From positions 65,703 through 129,702 of the forward strand of contig NZ_JBHSMC010000025.1 of assembly GCF_042655485.1 (NCBI RefSeq): 64,000 nt of DNA, written 5' to 3'. The stretch is from Lederbergia graminis (GTDB taxonomy: Bacteria; Bacillota; Bacilli; Bacillales; Bacillaceae_C). Below are positions 36,869 through 46,465 of this stretch, in pieces. Every line of letters begins with the position of its first letter. The stretch's first letter is position 1. The notes beneath the pieces were generated by a model, which was given only the letters and a program-made list of their open reading frames with translations, was not told where the DNA came from and searched no databases. The position numbers and the translations under genes were made by a program.

Positions 36869-37168
36869 ATGGCGAAGTATGAAAAAATCGTAATAAACGG
36901 CAAACCGCTTTATCGGGAGTTCTGTCTAGACACTGGCTATTATACAGATGTGCTAACGGAAGAGGAGTTAATGCAACAGTTGTATGACAAAGCGGTCCAT
37001 TCTGTTACAGAGTTTCATGAACATGAAATCGAACGTGCACTCATGCAATTGGACCCATACCATAAAAATATACTAGAAACGTATATTAGTTATTTAGAAA
37101 GGGTAGTAGAATCATTAGAAAGAACGAAAAATGATAAGAAGGAACCATTAATAGCATATTCCCTTTAA
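36869..37168 (+). CDS. small hypothetical protein
   Basis: Unrecognised soluble protein of about 99 residues. It has a short beta-like N-terminus (KYEKIVINGKPLYREFC) and a long helical C-terminal part with many Glu and Lys (EEELMQQLYDKAVHSV, NILETYISYLERVVESLER). The start is uncertain between ATG 36860 and 36869; GGGGG at 36852-36856 is too close to the first and somewhat far from the second. Terminators flank it on both sides, so it is a single-gene unit unrelated by sequence to sugar metabolism. I assign no function. Confidence 0.6.
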   Translation: MAKYEKIVINGKPLYREFCLDTGYYTDVLTEEELMQQLYDKAVHSVTEFHEHEIERALMQLDPYHKNILETYISYLERVVESLERTKNDKKEPLIAYSL

Positions 37169-37174
37169 CGATTA

Positions 37175-37222
37175 GAGGTAGTTATTTATTCAAGTAGTTG
37201 AATAAATTGCTGCCTTTTTGTT
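37175..37222 (+). terminator. terminator after the small hypothetical gene
   Basis: Imperfect 17-bp stem (AGGTAGTTATTTATTCA at 37176-37192 against TTGAATAAATTGCTGCCT) followed by TTTTTGTTTTT. Confidence 0.75.
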
Positions 37223-37281
37223 TTTAGTTGGGGTTTGTAATGATTGGTAGTTATTTGTATGTTAAAGACATTTTGTGTTTC

Positions 37282-37612
37282 AAATGTAGTTTGTTAATAG
37301 AGCGGTTGTAATGGACATTTGATCAAGGGAATTTGGATGAAATGTCTAATAGAGCGGTTGTAATGGACATTTGATCAAGGGATTTTGAGTTAAATGTCTA
37401 ATAGACTCATTCTAACGGACACTTGATCAAAGGATTTGGGCTGAAATGTCTTATAGAGACATTCTAATGGACACTTGAGCAAAGGTTGTGGCTGAAATGT
37501 CTAATAGACTCATTCTAATGGACATTTCGTCATAGAAACTAAATTAAAATGTCTTATAGAATGATTCAAATCGACATTTCTACTACGAATACATGCAGAA
37601 ATGTCTAATACA
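37282..37612. repeat. tandem array of six hairpin units, about 52-bp period
   Basis: Six degenerate units, with the GACATT/GACACT arm at 37314, 37366, 37418, 37470, 37521 and 37573 (spacing 52, 52, 52, 51, 52). Each has AAATGTC, about 19 bases and GACATTT, a 7-bp inverted repeat. The first two units are almost identical (AGAGCGGTTGTAATGGACAT); later ones diverge. It occupies the 700-bp gap between a small hypothetical gene and the histidine kinase. Sequence is unrelated to the 51-bp array, but the architecture is the same. The remaining 270 bp up to the kinase show nothing recognisable. Confidence 0.8.
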
Positions 37613-37886
37613 AACCTCTTTCAATAAAAATGGTTCTAATCAACACCACATCTTCGTATCCTTTAAGAAAAAACTCATAGATCACTATTAATCAACATAT
37701 TGTCCAAAAGAACCCCATCCCTAATCAACCTTTCTCCTCCTATTCTCTTATACATGTTGGGTCTTCTCTCACCAAATATATTAAATTTCTGGTTCTAAAT
37801 GTTTAGGAATTTTACAACATATGGCACAATTTAATGGTATAATTGGAAATATATTCATAAATTTTGCGTTGGATAGAGGGGAGTTT

Positions 37887-39914
37887 ATGTCTTTAAGACT
37901 ACTAAAATATGTTTTTGTTCTTTTCATCATTATCTTTATTAATAGTATAAGTCACCCGAAAGTACAAGCAGCCACCTTACAACCTTCCACCAATAAACTA
38001 ATCTTACATTCATCTTTAGAATTATTGGAAGACAAGGATAATAGTCTAACAATAGAAGATGTAGTTTCACCAACATACTCCAATCAATTTAGCTCTCATG
38101 AATCAACAGAGGTTCCAAACTTTGGTTATGCAGCATCAGTATATTGGGCACGGTTTGAAATAACGAATCAATCTATGCTGGATACGTGGATGCTAGAAAT
38201 AAGTTATCCACCACTTAATGAGATATCTATATATATTCCAAATCAAGATGGTGAATATGAGAAACACCAGTATGGAAACCAGTATCCGTTTAAATTTAGA
38301 GAAATCATTCATCGGAATTTTGTTGTACCTATCGATATGGAACTGGAAGAAAGTAAACTGATTTATATTCGTTTCGAGACAGACGGAGCACTCCAAATGC
38401 CGTTAACGCTCTGGGAGCCAACTACCTTTATTGAAAAAACGCAAAAAGAGTTTATCTATTTAGGTCTATATTACGGTATAGCAGCTTCCATGATTTTATA
38501 TAATTTGTTCCTCTTCTTTAGCTTACGTGATAAAAGTTATCTATACTATGTGATGGTAATTTTCACTTCTATGTTTGCTAATCTAGCTTTAAATGGTCTA
38601 GCATTTCAATACGTATGGCCAGATTATCCATGGTGGAATATGCGATCCATCGTATTTTTCATCTGTTTAGGAAGTGCATTTTCGCTTCTGTTCACAAGGA
38701 ATTTCTTAGATATGAACATATATTTACCAAAGTTTAAGCGGTTCTTTCAATTTGCGATCTTGATGAACTTCTTAAATGCTGGTCTTCTATTTATTTCCTA
38801 TCCCATTGCTTTAAATGTAATGGTAGTTAGTGCTGTCGTCACGATTGTAACGATATTGAGCGCATCATTTATTTGCTTGAAAAAAGGTATAAGGCAAGCT
38901 CGCTTTTTTCTATTAGCTTGGGTTGTCTATTTAATAGGCTTTTTTGTATCAATCCTAGCTGATGGTGGAATTCTGCCGTTAGTTGTTTGGACAAAATATT
39001 CAGCTCAAATTGCTGGTGTATTTGAAATGATATTGCTTTCATTAGCACTTGGAGATCGCATTACGATTATGCGTCGGGAGAAGGAAATAGCGGAACGTGA
39101 AGTAAGAGAAAGTCAAAAACTGGCAGTCGCTAATAAGCAACTTAGACAGATGGAAAAGTCACGTACTGCATTATTAACAAGTATTGCACATGAATTGGGA
39201 ACACCGATTACATTAGTGCAAAGTTATACTCAAGCAGTGCAGGAAGGACTAATTGAGGCTAACAATACAAGATATATAAATATGATTCAAAAGAGGTTGA
39301 CATTGTTAGATCGTTTGACAAAAGATTTATTAGAATTAGCGAAGCTGCAGTCAAATCATATTAATCTTGATTTCCAGCAAGTAAATTTTGGGGACTGGGT
39401 GGAGAAATTCGTGCAAACAATTGAGCTTGATACGAACCAAAGTGGGCGCATATTTCACTATCCTCCACTTGAAGAGTATAAACAGATGGACGGTTTATAT
39501 ATCACCATTGATAAAGAAAGAATGGATCAAGTTTTCACGAATATAATATGGAATGCTATTAAACATACCTCCGAGATGGAAGGAGAAATTACGCTTACTA
39601 TCACGATTGAAATGCAGGAAGAAGTGCAGGAGTATGCTGAGGATGAATTAGAAGGTAGAGTAATAATTGCAATTCATGATAATGGTGAAGGGATTCCAGA
39701 AAAAGATATTCCATTCGTCTTTAATCGTTTCTATCAAGCGTCCAATATACAGAAGGATGATAATGGGATGGGGCTAGGGCTTGCAATTACTAAGGAATTA
39801 ATCCATGCCCATAAGGGAGAAATTTGGGTAGAAAGTAAAGTTCTTCATGGAACTACATTCTATATTGCGCTGCCACTTCTACAAAATCGAATTCATATAA
39901 AGGAGAGAGTTTAG
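37887..39914 (+). CDS. sensor histidine kinase with 7TM-DISM sensor
   Basis: Membrane histidine kinase of 675 residues. A signal peptide (ending near PKVQAA) is followed by an extracellular 7TMR-DISMED2 beta domain (about 45-175), seven transmembrane segments (about 190-390), a short coiled coil, HisKA with phospho-acceptor His435 in SIAHELGTP, and a HATPase domain with DNGEGIP and GMGLGLAITKE. The extracellular domain class often binds carbohydrates. ATG 37887 follows AGAGGGGA; the longer frame from 37821 lacks a site. It overlaps the response regulator by one base. A role in sensing sugars of this island is plausible but inferred. Confidence 0.88.
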   Translation: MSLRLLKYVFVLFIIIFINSISHPKVQAATLQPSTNKLILHSSLELLEDKDNSLTIEDVVSPTYSNQFSSHESTEVPNFGYAASVYWARFEITNQSMLDTWMLEISYPPLNEISIYIPNQDGEYEKHQYGNQYPFKFREIIHRNFVVPIDMELEESKLIYIRFETDGALQMPLTLWEPTTFIEKTQKEFIYLGLYYGIAASMILYNLFLFFSLRDKSYLYYVMVIFTSMFANLALNGLAFQYVWPDYPWWNMRSIVFFICLGSAFSLLFTRNFLDMNIYLPKFKRFFQFAILMNFLNAGLLFISYPIALNVMVVSAVVTIVTILSASFICLKKGIRQARFFLLAWVVYLIGFFVSILADGGILPLVVWTKYSAQIAGVFEMILLSLALGDRITIMRREKEIAEREVRESQKLAVANKQLRQMEKSRTALLTSIAHELGTPITLVQSYTQAVQEGLIEANNTRYINMIQKRLTLLDRLTKDLLELAKLQSNHINLDFQQVNFGDWVEKFVQTIELDTNQSGRIFHYPPLEEYKQMDGLYITIDKERMDQVFTNIIWNAIKHTSEMEGEITLTITIEMQEEVQEYAEDELEGRVIIAIHDNGEGIPEKDIPFVFNRFYQASNIQKDDNGMGLGLAITKELIHAHKGEIWVESKVLHGTTFYIALPLLQNRIHIKERV

Positions 39915-40639
39915 TGAGTAAGGATCGCGTTCTTGTTGTAGATGATGAAGAGGGAATTCGTGAACTAATTCAATTATTCTTGCAGAAAAAAGGTTATGAA
40001 GTGTTATTAGCAGATAACGGATATAAAGCTCTAGAAATTATTATTAAACAGCAACTGGATGTCATTTTACTAGATGTGGAGATGCCAGGGATGCAGGGCT
40101 TTGATATATGTGAGCAAATACGTATGATTACAAAGGTTCCTGTTATTTTTGTAAGTTGTAAAAAGGATTCGATTGATAGGATCAATGGATTAAAAGTCGG
40201 AGGTGACGATTATATTACAAAGCCTTTCGATTTTAATGAATTAGAAGCAAGGATATACGCGGTTTTACGCCGTGGTGAATGGGGGAACAAAGATAAAAGA
40301 GATTCTACCATTCTTGCGTTCAATCAATTACACATTCATACAGATACATATGAAGTTTTTTTAAATGGAAAGCAAATCCGTCTCTTGCAGAAAGAGTTTC
40401 AGCTATTATTGTTGATGGCCAAACACCCGAATCGTGTATGGACCGCAGAACAATTATATGATCATGTTTGGGGGGAATACTCAGAAGGGAGCATCCAAAC
40501 AGTAAAAGTTCATATCAGTAAATTAAGACGCAAGCTAGAAACTGATCCTACTAAACCTGAATATATTCAAACCGTACGTGGCTTTGGATATAAATTCGTC
40601 GGTGACAATAAGTATGAACAACAGGGAATGACTTTATAA
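39914..40639 (+). CDS. OmpR-family response regulator
   Basis: Response regulator of 241 residues: receiver domain 1-120 with Asp10-Asp11, phospho-acceptor Asp54 in VILLDVEMPG and the conserved Lys in ITKPFDF; winged-helix DNA-binding domain 135-235 ending in YIQTVRGFGYKF. It starts with GTG 39914, overlapping the kinase stop as TAGTG, with AGGAGAG upstream. Clear partner of the 7TM-DISM kinase. Confidence 0.93.
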   Translation: MSKDRVLVVDDEEGIRELIQLFLQKKGYEVLLADNGYKALEIIIKQQLDVILLDVEMPGMQGFDICEQIRMITKVPVIFVSCKKDSIDRINGLKVGGDDYITKPFDFNELEARIYAVLRRGEWGNKDKRDSTILAFNQLHIHTDTYEVFLNGKQIRLLQKEFQLLLLMAKHPNRVWTAEQLYDHVWGEYSEGSIQTVKVHISKLRRKLETDPTKPEYIQTVRGFGYKFVGDNKYEQQGMTL

Positions 40640-40789
40640 AGAGATAACAAGTAATATTCATAAAGATGTTATGCGAATACTGTCTATGAATCCCTAAGTA
40701 TTAATGTTAATTATTCTTATAACTTTTCCATAATTTATGATAGAATCATAGTATGGATACGATTACAAAATAAAAGGGAGACATAACAA

Positions 40790-41848
40790 ATGAATGTAAC
40801 GAAGAAGTTATTTGGGCATTTGCAAGACAAACCAGTATACGCTTACACACTGAAAAACGACAACAATGTAGAACTAACAGCAATTGACTATGGATGCATC
40901 ATCACAAAGCTCTACACACCAGATGAAAATGGCAAACTTGAAAACATTGTGCTTGGTCATGATAATCTAGAAGATTATTTACATAGATCACCATATTTTG
41001 GAGCAGTAGTAGGGAGAGTTGCTGGACGAATTGGTGGTGCTAAATTCGAACTTAATGGCAAGACATATACGCTAGCACAAAATGAAAACGATAACCATCT
41101 TCATGGTGGATTAGTAGGATATGACAAAGTAATCTGGGATGCTGAAGTAAAAGAAGGCGAAGATGAAGCGAGCATTGAGTTCTCATACTTAAGTGTAGAT
41201 GGGGAAGAAGGATATCCAGGTAATTTACAATTAAAAGTAACATATACTTTAAATAATGATAATGAATTTTCGATTCAATATGACGGAATTTCAGATGAAA
41301 CAACATTATTAAATATTACGAACCATTCATATTTTAACCTTAGTGGCGAATTGAAACGTGATATTTTAGACCATACATTAACATTAAAGAGTGATCAGTT
41401 CTTAGAATTACGAGATAATCTACTACCATCAGGCGAACTTATTCCTGTGGAAGGTACGACATTTGATTTCCGTTCTGGTAGAAAGATTAGAACAGGTGTG
41501 GAATCCGATTATGCTCAAAATAAATTAGCAGATTCTGGATATGATCACCCATTTGTCTTAAGTACCAACCATGATAGTGAAATTTACTTGGAAGATACTG
41601 AAAGTGGACGTACACTTACAATTGAAACAGATGAAAAAGCAGTTGTAGTGTATACATCCAATATGCTTCCAGAAGAGGGAGAAGTGTATGGTGTTCCTTC
41701 TAGAAAGTATTTAGGAATTTGCCTTGAGACACAAGGTTATCCAGATGCACCGAATCATCCACATTTCCCAAATTGGATATTAGAGAAAGATCAAAAACGT
41801 ACTTCCGTAACCAAGTATAAATTTGGGACAATTTCTGCAAAAGCTTAA
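40790..41848 (+). CDS. galM: aldose 1-epimerase (galactose mutarotase)
   Basis: Cytoplasmic mutarotase of 352 residues interconverting anomers of galactose and other aldoses. Family motifs: GRVAGRIGGAKF, NHLHGG, NITNHSYFNLSG with a catalytic His, DHPFVL, and CLETQGYPDAPNHP with the catalytic Glu. GGGAG precedes ATG. A TAGAAT -10 box lies at 40741-40746, and GGATACGATTAC at 40755-40766 resembles the GTAAACGATTAC operators of the next operon. Supports beta-galactosidase and other glycosidases of the island. Confidence 0.92.
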   Translation: MNVTKKLFGHLQDKPVYAYTLKNDNNVELTAIDYGCIITKLYTPDENGKLENIVLGHDNLEDYLHRSPYFGAVVGRVAGRIGGAKFELNGKTYTLAQNENDNHLHGGLVGYDKVIWDAEVKEGEDEASIEFSYLSVDGEEGYPGNLQLKVTYTLNNDNEFSIQYDGISDETTLLNITNHSYFNLSGELKRDILDHTLTLKSDQFLELRDNLLPSGELIPVEGTTFDFRSGRKIRTGVESDYAQNKLADSGYDHPFVLSTNHDSEIYLEDTESGRTLTIETDEKAVVVYTSNMLPEEGEVYGVPSRKYLGICLETQGYPDAPNHPHFPNWILEKDQKRTSVTKYKFGTISAKA

Positions 41849-41868
41849 TCATCGTCATTATAGAAAGG

Positions 41869-41930
41869 GTGCTCTCTTACTTTCATAGAAATAAGTAGAG
41901 CACTCATTTCTATGAATCTTAACTTTTTTC
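41869..41930 (+). terminator. overlapping alternative hairpins after galM
   Basis: GTGCTCT (41869-41875) pairs with AGAGCAC (41897-41903), while TTCATAGAAAT (41882-41892) inside that loop pairs with ATTTCTATGAA (41905-41915), followed by CTTAACTTTTTTC. The two stems exclude each other; the second looks like the terminator. Confidence 0.6.
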
Positions 41931-41940
41931 AAAAGAATAG

Positions 41941-42064
41941 TTGACTAATATTCATGTTAATATTATTATATATGTAAACGATTACCTAGAAGATTTAATA
42001 AAAACACTAGTAATTGTGTAAACGATTACTAATTAATCTAGGAATATCCTGAAAACGATAACCA
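41941..42064 (+). promoter_or_regulatory. promoter with three GTAAACGATTAC-type operators
   Basis: Excellent sigma-A promoter: TTGACT 41941-41946, 17-bp spacer, TATTAT 41964-41969. Operators ATGTAAACGATTACCT (41972-41987), GTGTAAACGATTACTA (42016-42031) and CTGAAAACGATAACCA (42049-42064) follow, 44 and 33 bp apart. They also match cre at 13 of 14 positions, so CcpA and the LacI-type protein at 50397 are both candidates. The shared bases outside the cre constraints favour a dedicated regulator. Confidence 0.72.
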
Positions 42065-42103
42065 TAGTTATTATTAAATAAACAGTAGAAGGAAGATGCT
42101 GCA

Positions 42104-43021
42104 GTGGGTATTTTAGTTATCGGAAGTTTTATGATGGACTTGGTTGTTAGAACACCAAGAGCACCACAAAATGGAGAGACAATCATCGGTACTAGCTTTT
42201 CGCAATTTCCAGGTGGGAAAGGTGCTAATCAGGCAGTTGCTGCTGCAAGATTAGGTGGCGATGTAACAATGGTTGGTAAGGTTGGTAACGATCCATTTGG
42301 AGATGAAGCATTAGCTACAATCGCAAATGAAAACATTAATATTGATTACTTTTTACGTGACGATAAGCTGTCAACAGGAGTTGGTTCCGTTACATTAGAG
42401 GCAGATGGTAATAATAGAATTATCGTTGTACCTGGCGCTAATATGAATTACTTATCATCTGACTTAGAAGGAATAAAGGATATTATCAAAAAATCCGATT
42501 TACTTATCGTTCAGTTAGAAATGGATTTGAAAATGACAGAGGATGCAGTAGCATATGCTGCCGCAAATAATGTACCAGTAATTTTAAACCCTGCACCTGC
42601 ACAAGAGTTAAGCGATGAATTATTAGCAAATGTTACGTATCTTACACCAAATGAAACAGAAGCGGAAATACTAACTGGTATAAAAGTCGAAACAGATGAT
42701 GATGCTGTACGTGCTGGGAAAGCGCTTTTAAATAAAGGCGTGAAAAATGTGGTAATGACACTTGCGGAAAAAGGTTGCTTAGTTATGAATGATAACGGTC
42801 CAATCTTTGTTCCTGGATTCCCTGTTTCCCCAGTTGATACAGTAGCTGCAGGTGATTCATTTAACGGAGCACTTGCCGTTGGGATTGTAAACGGTAAACC
42901 GTTGGAAGAAAATGTGAGATATGCAAATGCGGTTGGGGCTTTAACTGTTTCTAAAGAAGGCGCTATTCCATCTTTACCATACGCCGAAGACGTTGAGAAA
43001 TTTATGAAAGAATATAAATAA
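42104..43021 (+). CDS. rbsK: ribokinase (PfkB family)
   Basis: Sugar kinase of 305 residues phosphorylating ribose or a similar pentose. PfkB motifs: FPGGKGANQAVAAARLG near the N-terminus and DTVAAGDSFNGALAVG with the catalytic Asp near residue 250. It starts with GTG 42104 after GAAGGAAG. First gene of an operon under three operator copies and followed by ABC importer genes. Located with D-arabinan-type hydrolases, so D-ribose, D-arabinose or another pentose could be the natural substrate; this is inference. Confidence 0.88.
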   Translation: MGILVIGSFMMDLVVRTPRAPQNGETIIGTSFSQFPGGKGANQAVAAARLGGDVTMVGKVGNDPFGDEALATIANENINIDYFLRDDKLSTGVGSVTLEADGNNRIIVVPGANMNYLSSDLEGIKDIIKKSDLLIVQLEMDLKMTEDAVAYAAANNVPVILNPAPAQELSDELLANVTYLTPNETEAEILTGIKVETDDDAVRAGKALLNKGVKNVVMTLAEKGCLVMNDNGPIFVPGFPVSPVDTVAAGDSFNGALAVGIVNGKPLEENVRYANAVGALTVSKEGAIPSLPYAEDVEKFMKEYK

Positions 43022-43050
43022 TTATTAGGTTTTTATCAACTCATCATCTT

Positions 43051-43093
43051 GTATAAAAGTAGATAACAACAATTTGCTTATCTGCTTTTATAC
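43051..43093 (+). terminator. hairpin between rbsK and binding protein 3
   Basis: Sixteen-bp stem with one mismatch (GTATAAAAGTAGATAA at 43051-43066 with 43078-43093), no T-run. A degenerate GTAAACCTTTAC operator-like site lies at 43181-43192, so the following gene may have its own promoter. Confidence 0.6.
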
Positions 43094-43276
43094 AACTTAA
43101 AGGAGGTGGTGCACGAAACCGGCGTGTAATCATGCGCCCGATTTGTCGAAATTTGTCGATAAAACAACACTGATTTTTATGTAAACCTTTACCTGGGAAT
43201 TACTTCAAAGAAGTTTCCATACATCAAGAAAAATTATTGTATTTGAGAAAAATATGAATAAGGAGGCGTTTGAAAG

Positions 43277-44623
43277 ATGAAGCGCAAAAAGCATTTTATA
43301 ATTCTAATTGCTACACTATTATTTGTTTCTACTATTCTTGCCGCATGTGGTGATGGCCCAGGTGGAAAGAATAATCCAGATATGGAAGGAAAAACAGTAA
43401 TCAATTTCTGGACACCTGCATGGGATGAAGCATCAGAAGATTGGTGGAATAAATGGATTGATAAATATAACAAAGAACAAGAAGATGTATATGTAAAAAT
43501 TGAAATTATCCCTGGAGATGCTTGGGATCAAAGAATAACTGCTGCACAAGCTGCAGGAACTAGCCCTGATATTACAACGATGAACTATAATAAAATTGTT
43601 TTCTCTGCAGACCAAGGGAAAATCGTAGCATTAGACGATTATGTAGATGCAGCAATTTTCGATGATCTATATGATAACGTTCGTGACTTTATTTCAGTTG
43701 ATGGTAAGCATTACGCATACCCAATGCTAGTAGAACCATCTTCACTACTTTTCTATAACAAAGAAATGTTCGAAAAAGCAGGCTTAGATCCGAACAAGCC
43801 ACCGAAGACTTGGGATGAGCTAATCGAATATGGTAAGAAATTAAAGGATGGAAGAATTTCTGGTTTAACAGCTGCAGGTAACACGTCAGAGCTTGGTTGG
43901 ACACATTGGGGTCTTCAAGCGATGGTAGGAGCTTCACCGATTAGCGATGATTGGTCTGAAGCAACAATTAACAATGAGAAATATGAAAGTCTATTAAACT
44001 TATGGGGAACACTTTATAAAGAAGGTATTTTCCCTAAACAAATGCCAGGTCCATATACAGATATTCAGCCGTTTGCTGAAGGTCGTACTGCAATGGCAAT
44101 TAATGGTTCTTGGGCAATTAGCCAATTAAGAAATGACTATCCTGAAATTCTAGATAATATTGGTGTAGCTGTATTACCGACACCAGATGGTAATCAAGAT
44201 GTCCCTACTGCATCTTTAGGTGGATGGACATTAACAATTGATGGTAACTCTGATCATAAAGAAGAGGCTGCTGATTTCATTCAATATATGCTAGCTGGCG
44301 ATGAAGAAATCATGATTGACTTCTTCAAGAATACAACAAAATTCTCAAAATTTGCTGTTCGTAAATCTGTTGATGAAGTATTAGCAGAGGATCCTGAAGC
44401 AAAAGATGATCCATGGAGAAAAATGATTGCAGAAGAAGTTGTACCTTATGCGGTAGCAGAACCAATTTATGCTTGGGAAATTAGCTTGGCTTATGCAAAT
44501 GCAATGGAACGTGTTTATCTGCAAGGTGCAGATGTGAAAAAATCATTAGAACAAGCTGAAAAAGAAATTAATGACTACATTAAGACGAATGATTATGCAG
44601 GTACAAATCCAAAGCAAAACTAA
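43277..44623 (+). CDS. ABC sugar-binding lipoprotein 3
   Basis: Extracellular solute-binding lipoprotein of 448 residues; lipobox ILAAC at the end of the signal peptide. Sugar-binding features: TVINFWTPAWDEASED, YPMLVEPSSLLFYNKEMF, FAEGRTAMAINGSW. AAGGAGGCG precedes the ATG. It forms a complete import unit with the two permeases downstream and belongs to a different subfamily from the orphan proteins at 3743 and 30822. The ligand is probably an oligosaccharide released by the enzymes encoded downstream. Confidence 0.9.
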   Translation: MKRKKHFIILIATLLFVSTILAACGDGPGGKNNPDMEGKTVINFWTPAWDEASEDWWNKWIDKYNKEQEDVYVKIEIIPGDAWDQRITAAQAAGTSPDITTMNYNKIVFSADQGKIVALDDYVDAAIFDDLYDNVRDFISVDGKHYAYPMLVEPSSLLFYNKEMFEKAGLDPNKPPKTWDELIEYGKKLKDGRISGLTAAGNTSELGWTHWGLQAMVGASPISDDWSEATINNEKYESLLNLWGTLYKEGIFPKQMPGPYTDIQPFAEGRTAMAINGSWAISQLRNDYPEILDNIGVAVLPTPDGNQDVPTASLGGWTLTIDGNSDHKEEAADFIQYMLAGDEEIMIDFFKNTTKFSKFAVRKSVDEVLAEDPEAKDDPWRKMIAEEVVPYAVAEPIYAWEISLAYANAMERVYLQGADVKKSLEQAEKEINDYIKTNDYAGTNPKQN

Positions 44624-44636
44624 TTTGACTCAAGTA

Positions 44637-44669
44637 GGGAGGACTGGAGAAGCAATTCTCCAGACTCCC
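44637..44669 (+). terminator. intercistronic hairpin between binding protein 3 and permease
   Basis: CTGGAGAA (44644-44651) pairs with TTCTCCAG (44656-44663) and GGGAG with CTCCC outside a small internal loop; GCAA tetraloop. No T-run. Same position as the hairpin after araN. Confidence 0.7.
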
Positions 44670-44731
44670 AAATTTATACTTTGTGAAATCGAAATTAAAT
44701 GGTAATTACGCTTTACTAATGGGATGGTGAA

Positions 44732-45619
44732 ATGATGAAAAGCCAATTTTCTTTAAAAAAGAATGATGTGAAGACAGCTTATGGAATGTTACTTCCGAAT
44801 CTTATTTTATTGTCAGCCTTCGTTGTCATTCCACTCATTTATGCAATATATGTAAGTTTTTATGAATGGAGTTTTTACCAAGATAATGTTTTTGTTGGCT
44901 TTCAAAACTTCGAAAGGGTTATAAAAGATCCACTTTTCTTCAAGGCGCTATGGGTAGGTGTGAAATTCACCTTAATCGTAATTCCTGTTCAGTTAATAGC
45001 AGCATTTCTTTTTGCTAATTTAATTCGCTTTGTTGGTGGGAAAATTGGTGGCTTTGTAAAAACATCTATTTATGTTCCACACGTAATTTCCGGTGTTGTA
45101 GCATCTATTATCTTTATTTTCATTTATGATTATCATGGTGGTCTTGCTAATGCTGTTCTGGAAATTTTCGGTGCAGAGCCAGTTGCATGGCTAAATGATA
45201 TTAAGATTGCCTTAGGAAGTATATCCGTTCCTGCAATTTGGCTAGGATTTGGTTTTACAACCCTTATTATGCTTGCTGGTTTAAATGATATTCCGAGTTC
45301 ATATTATGAAGCTGCAGAAATAGATGGTGCGAATGCGGTTCAAAAAATGTTCCGTATTACAATTCCATTGTTGAAAAATATATTTGTATATTTACTCGTT
45401 GTTGGTGTGACAGGTGCAATTCAACAGTTTGACTTACCATATATGATGACAGGCGGAGGTCCATTAAACGAAACGACTACTCCAAACCTATTTATCTATA
45501 ATCATTTTAAAAATGATCCTTATATGGGATATACAATTGCATCAGCATTACTATTGTTTGTCATATTAGGAGCTATTTCAGCATTGATCTTCAGACTTAT
45601 GAATTCTAATAAAGACTAA
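44732..45619 (+). CDS. ABC sugar permease (MalF type)
   Basis: Permease of 295 residues with six membrane segments, the first at NLILLSAFVVIPLIYAIYV. EAA loop SSYYEAAEIDGANAVQKMF near residue 190-208. Two adjacent ATG codons at 44732/44735 follow GGGATGG. Directly followed by its partner permease. No ATPase in the operon; a shared MsmX-type ATPase is expected. Confidence 0.9.
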   Translation: MMKSQFSLKKNDVKTAYGMLLPNLILLSAFVVIPLIYAIYVSFYEWSFYQDNVFVGFQNFERVIKDPLFFKALWVGVKFTLIVIPVQLIAAFLFANLIRFVGGKIGGFVKTSIYVPHVISGVVASIIFIFIYDYHGGLANAVLEIFGAEPVAWLNDIKIALGSISVPAIWLGFGFTTLIMLAGLNDIPSSYYEAAEIDGANAVQKMFRITIPLLKNIFVYLLVVGVTGAIQQFDLPYMMTGGGPLNETTTPNLFIYNHFKNDPYMGYTIASALLLFVILGAISALIFRLMNSNKD

Positions 45620-45646
45620 TTGTGTAACAACAATGGAGGTGAGCAT

Positions 45647-46465
45647 ATGCATAACAAAGTAAAGAGAATAACCCTTAGAATTATAGGAATTCTGATCGGA
45701 TTAGCAGCAATCTTCCCGCTGTTTTGGATGGCACTTGCCGGATTCAAATCAGACCGAGAAGTACTTGCTTATCCATTCAAGTTCTTCCCGACAGAATGGG
45801 ACTTTTCAAACTATCAACAATTGTTCCAAGACCCTGCGTTTATACGTTCGATGGGAATAACGTTTGTTGGAGCGATTATTTTTACAGTATTAGTATTATT
45901 AATTAATTCAATGGCTGCTTATGTGTTTGCGCGATTGAATTTTCCATTAAAGAATTTTTGGTTTATGTACGTGATTATGACTATCTTTATTCCATCAATG
46001 GCAATATTGATTCCATCCTATATAGTAGTTGCGAAACTACAAATGCTAAATACAATGGCAGTGCTTATTCTTCCAGGTTTGGCTTCTGCAATGAACGTTT
46101 TCTTAATGCGTCAATTTTATTTAAACATCCCAACCGAATTAGAAGAGGCTGCCTTTATAGATGGAGCATCCAGATTCAAAATTTATTGGTATATATTCAT
46201 TCCTTTATCCATCCCAGTATTTGTACTTGTAGGTATTAGTGCATTTCTAGGATATTGGAACGCATTAATTTGGCCAATCATGACAATTTCGGATGAAAGC
46301 TTATATCAAATTATGCAGTTGCTATCTTATTTCCGATCTGAGCAAAATACAAATTGGGCGATGATAATGGCAGGATCAACTGTAGCGGCGATTCCAACTA
46401 TTGTATTGTTCTTGATCTTCCAAAGACATCTTGTGGAAGGAATTAAAATTTCTGGAATTAAGTAA
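45647..46465 (+). CDS. ABC sugar permease (MalG type)
   Basis: Permease of 272 residues from ATG 45647, preceded by GGAGGTGAG; the frame is open upstream to 45620 but without a site. Six membrane segments beginning with IIGILIGLAAIFPLFWMAL. EAA loop ELEEAAFIDGASRFKIYW. Ends with RHLVEGIKISGIK, the standard C-terminus of this subunit. Confidence 0.9.
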   Translation: MHNKVKRITLRIIGILIGLAAIFPLFWMALAGFKSDREVLAYPFKFFPTEWDFSNYQQLFQDPAFIRSMGITFVGAIIFTVLVLLINSMAAYVFARLNFPLKNFWFMYVIMTIFIPSMAILIPSYIVVAKLQMLNTMAVLILPGLASAMNVFLMRQFYLNIPTELEEAAFIDGASRFKIYWYIFIPLSIPVFVLVGISAFLGYWNALIWPIMTISDESLYQIMQLLSYFRSEQNTNWAMIMAGSTVAAIPTIVLFLIFQRHLVEGIKISGIK

